Of a stretch of 64,000 nucleotides of DNA, positions 62,557 through 64,000 are shown piece by piece. A model generated the notes under the pieces. It ran no database searches and was not told the DNA's origin. It was given only the letters and a program-made list of their open reading frames with translations. How positions within the stretch are numbered: position 1 is the first letter of the stretch; every line of letters begins with the position of its first letter. The DNA comes from Romboutsia timonensis (GTDB lineage Bacteria; Bacillota; Clostridia; Peptostreptococcales; Peptostreptococcaceae), in assembly GCF_900106845.1 (NCBI RefSeq), contig NZ_LT629849.1, forward strand, positions 174,908 through 238,907, written 5' to 3'. The translations under genes and the position numbers were made by a program.

Positions 62557-63021
62557 ATGATAATGAACGTGAAAAAAATAAATAAAGATGCTGTAATACC
62601 AATGTTTGCTCATCCAACAGATAGTGGATTTGACTTATTCACATGTGAAGATATAACTGTATTAGGCGGAAAAAAAGGAATAGCTAAAACAGGATTAATA
62701 TTTGAAATACCACAAGGGTGGGGTATACAAATAAAAAATAAGTCTGGAATAACTGTAAAGGGTGTTCCAACAACTTCGGGAGCTAATGCGGATATAACAG
62801 TATTTGAAGGTACTGTTGATATGGATTATAGAGGTGAACTTGGTATAATGTTTAAAAATGAAGAAGACTTCGAAATAACTATACCAAAACACACTAAATT
62901 AGCTCAAGGAGTTTTAAGAAGAGTTTATAACTGTACTTTTGTAGAAGTTAATGAAGTAAATGATACTGTTAGAGGCGAAGGTGGATTTGGTTCTACAGGG
63001 ACAACTATTAATACAAAGTAA
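62557..63021 (+). CDS. dut: dUTP diphosphatase (dUTPase)
   Basis: A 154-residue trimeric-type dUTPase with the five motifs: AHPTDSGFDL (1), IKNKSGIT (2), GTVDMDYRGELGI (3), KLAQGVLRRV (4) and RGEGGFGSTG (5). ATG 62557 follows AAGGAGA by 6 bp and is preferred to 62530, which lies inside nrdG. It hydrolyses dUTP to dUMP, keeping uracil out of DNA, and feeds dTMP synthesis. The link with NrdD/NrdG in one operon is functionally sensible. Confidence 0.93.
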   Translation: MIMNVKKINKDAVIPMFAHPTDSGFDLFTCEDITVLGGKKGIAKTGLIFEIPQGWGIQIKNKSGITVKGVPTTSGANADITVFEGTVDMDYRGELGIMFKNEEDFEITIPKHTKLAQGVLRRVYNCTFVEVNEVNDTVRGEGGFGSTGTTINTK

Positions 63022-63038
63022 TCAGATTTTGCTATACA

Positions 63039-63078
63039 TAAAAGAGGCTATCTCATAATATGGGATTGTCTCTTTTTT
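63039..63078 (+). terminator. Terminator after dut, abutting dispersed repeat copy 2
   Basis: AAAAGAGGCTATCTCA and TGGGATTGTCTCTTTTTT pair imperfectly around ATAATA. Its T-tract is the first part of the repeat. Confidence 0.78.
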
Positions 63079-63264
63079 ACGTACAAGGAAATTATGATAT
63101 GAAATTTTTTTGGATAACTTATAAATATAAATAATATCAATAACTTCAGAAACGTAAAAAATAATATTTTGAAATGCTTCGCCCACGCAGTGGCTCAAGC
63201 AACGGATGTGACCGAAGCGGTAGCGAGTGTCATATCGTTGGCGATATGAGCGTAGCGAATTTTT
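63072..63264. repeat. Dispersed intergenic repeat, copy 2
   Basis: Second copy of the element at 45050: begins CTTTTTTACGTACAAGG and ends GCGTAGCGAATTTTT. The inner boundary ACGTAAAAAA is at ~63154-63163. A hairpin ATATCG-TTGG-CGATAT lies near the end, and TTCGC near the start of the GC-rich half can pair with GCGAA at the end. It covers more than half of the 346-bp gap before the helicase gene. Confidence 0.85.
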
Positions 63265-63367
63265 GATTAGGTAATATAAATTATAGCTTAATAAAAAATA
63301 GATATTTTGGTAATATAGATAAAGACTAAAATGTTAAATTTTAATAAAAATACAAGGATGGTAATAG

Positions 63368-64000
63368 ATGAATAAAAAATTTGAAGACTTCAATTTAGAT
63401 AAATATATAATAAAAGCTTTGTATAATTTAAACTATAAAACACCTTCTAAGGTACAGGAGGAAGTTATACCTAGGTTATTGAAAAAAGAGGATGTTATAG
63501 TAAAATCTAAGACAGGAAGTGGTAAAACTGCAAGTTTTGGAATTCCAATATGTGAGAATATAGATATAGAAAATAATAACGTACAAGCTCTTATAGTAGT
63601 ACCTACTAGAGAGTTAGCACTTCAAGTTAAGGATGAAATTTCTAATATAGGAAGGTTAAAAAAGATACGATGTAGTGCAATATTTGGTAAACAACCTATA
63701 AAGGAACAAATAAGAGAACTAAAACAAAGAGTGCATATTGTAGTTGCTACACCAGGTAGAATAATTGACCATATAGGAAGAAATACAATAAACTTAGATG
63801 ATATTAAGTATTTTATAATAGATGAAGCTGATAAGATGCTTAATAAAGGGTTTATAGAAGATATGGAATTTATATTAAATAAGATACCTAAAAATAGTGC
63901 AAAAGGATTATTTTCTGCAACTATAGATGATGATATACAATACATATGTGATAAATACCTTAAAGTATCTAATATATTAGATATAAAATATAATGAATTA
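63368..64000 (+). CDS. DEAD-box ATP-dependent RNA helicase, truncated by the window end
   Basis: The first 211 codons of a helicase; the frame is open at the window edge. Q-motif region FEDFNLDKYIIKALYNLNYK, motif I KTGSGKTASFG, Ia VVPTRELALQ, Ib TPGRIID, motif II IIDEADKML (DEAD) and motif III FSATI are visible. The second RecA domain is missing. It may be a DbpA/DeaD-type enzyme of ribosome assembly or RNA turnover. GATGGTAAT before the ATG is a modest ribosome site. Confidence 0.92.
   Translation, partial: MNKKFEDFNLDKYIIKALYNLNYKTPSKVQEEVIPRLLKKEDVIVKSKTGSGKTASFGIPICENIDIENNNVQALIVVPTRELALQVKDEISNIGRLKKIRCSAIFGKQPIKEQIRELKQRVHIVVATPGRIIDHIGRNTINLDDIKYFIIDEADKMLNKGFIEDMEFILNKIPKNSAKGLFSATIDDDIQYICDKYLKVSNILDIKYNEL

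Overview
The window is very AT-rich and gene-dense, with strong GGAGG ribosome binding sites and class III (anaerobic) ribonucleotide reductase. Its motility locus has the layout known from Clostridioides difficile: glycan genes, then flgB to fliN including a fused fliR-flhB gene, then chemotaxis genes. This suggests a motile anaerobe of the Peptostreptococcaceae (Clostridioides, Paraclostridium, Paeniclostridium or Romboutsia type). Species cannot be fixed by reading alone. No rRNA, tRNA or CRISPR array was seen.

Layout. 1-7140: a probable flagellin-glycan island (TPR glycosyltransferase, TPR glycerophosphotransferase, methyltransferase, SGNH-type enzyme) and a coiled-coil protein. 7503-27885: a flagellar operon for the rod, MS ring, export gate, hook, stator, sigma factor and switch. 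FliM lacks the N-terminal CheY-P docking segment, and flhF, flhG and fliL are not in their usual places. 28060-37613: a receptor plus CheA, CheB, CheC, CheD, CheW, CheR, CheY and CheV. 37800-44249: an unusual surface-protein locus. Three proteins share one beta-rich domain, two are paralogous membrane-anchored proteins, one is a further membrane-anchored protein, and the locus ends with a class B sortase. 44556-48767: an acetyltransferase and a three-gene MoxR ATPase / VWA-metalloprotease set with a 22-residue-repeat protein. 48819-49521: an inverted-repeat-bounded element carrying a type I toxin-antitoxin-like locus whose toxin frame has an internal TGA. 49615-55849: metabolic and transport genes (Cu/Zn-SOD-like, truncated transposase, threonine/serine exporter pair, nitroreductase, HTH regulator, divergent FolD, dCMP deaminase). 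55906-59512: an AraC regulator, an LPxTG protein with three NEAT-like domains and a histidine-bearing membrane protein, with two Fur-box-like sites. 59894-63021: nrdD-nrdG-dut behind a promoter with two NrdR-type boxes. 63368-end: a truncated DEAD-box helicase.

The most interesting material is mostly non-coding: the type I toxin-like locus inside a mobile-looking element; a second element with related ends holding two promoter-terminator units; nine GTTACC/GGTAAC motifs between 43140 and 43393 that can pair in competing ways; and a dispersed repeat at 45050 and 63072 that starts inside terminator T-tracts. Among proteins, the surface locus ending in sortase B is the best candidate for an undescribed system. 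All assignments come from reading the sequence; no database search was possible.
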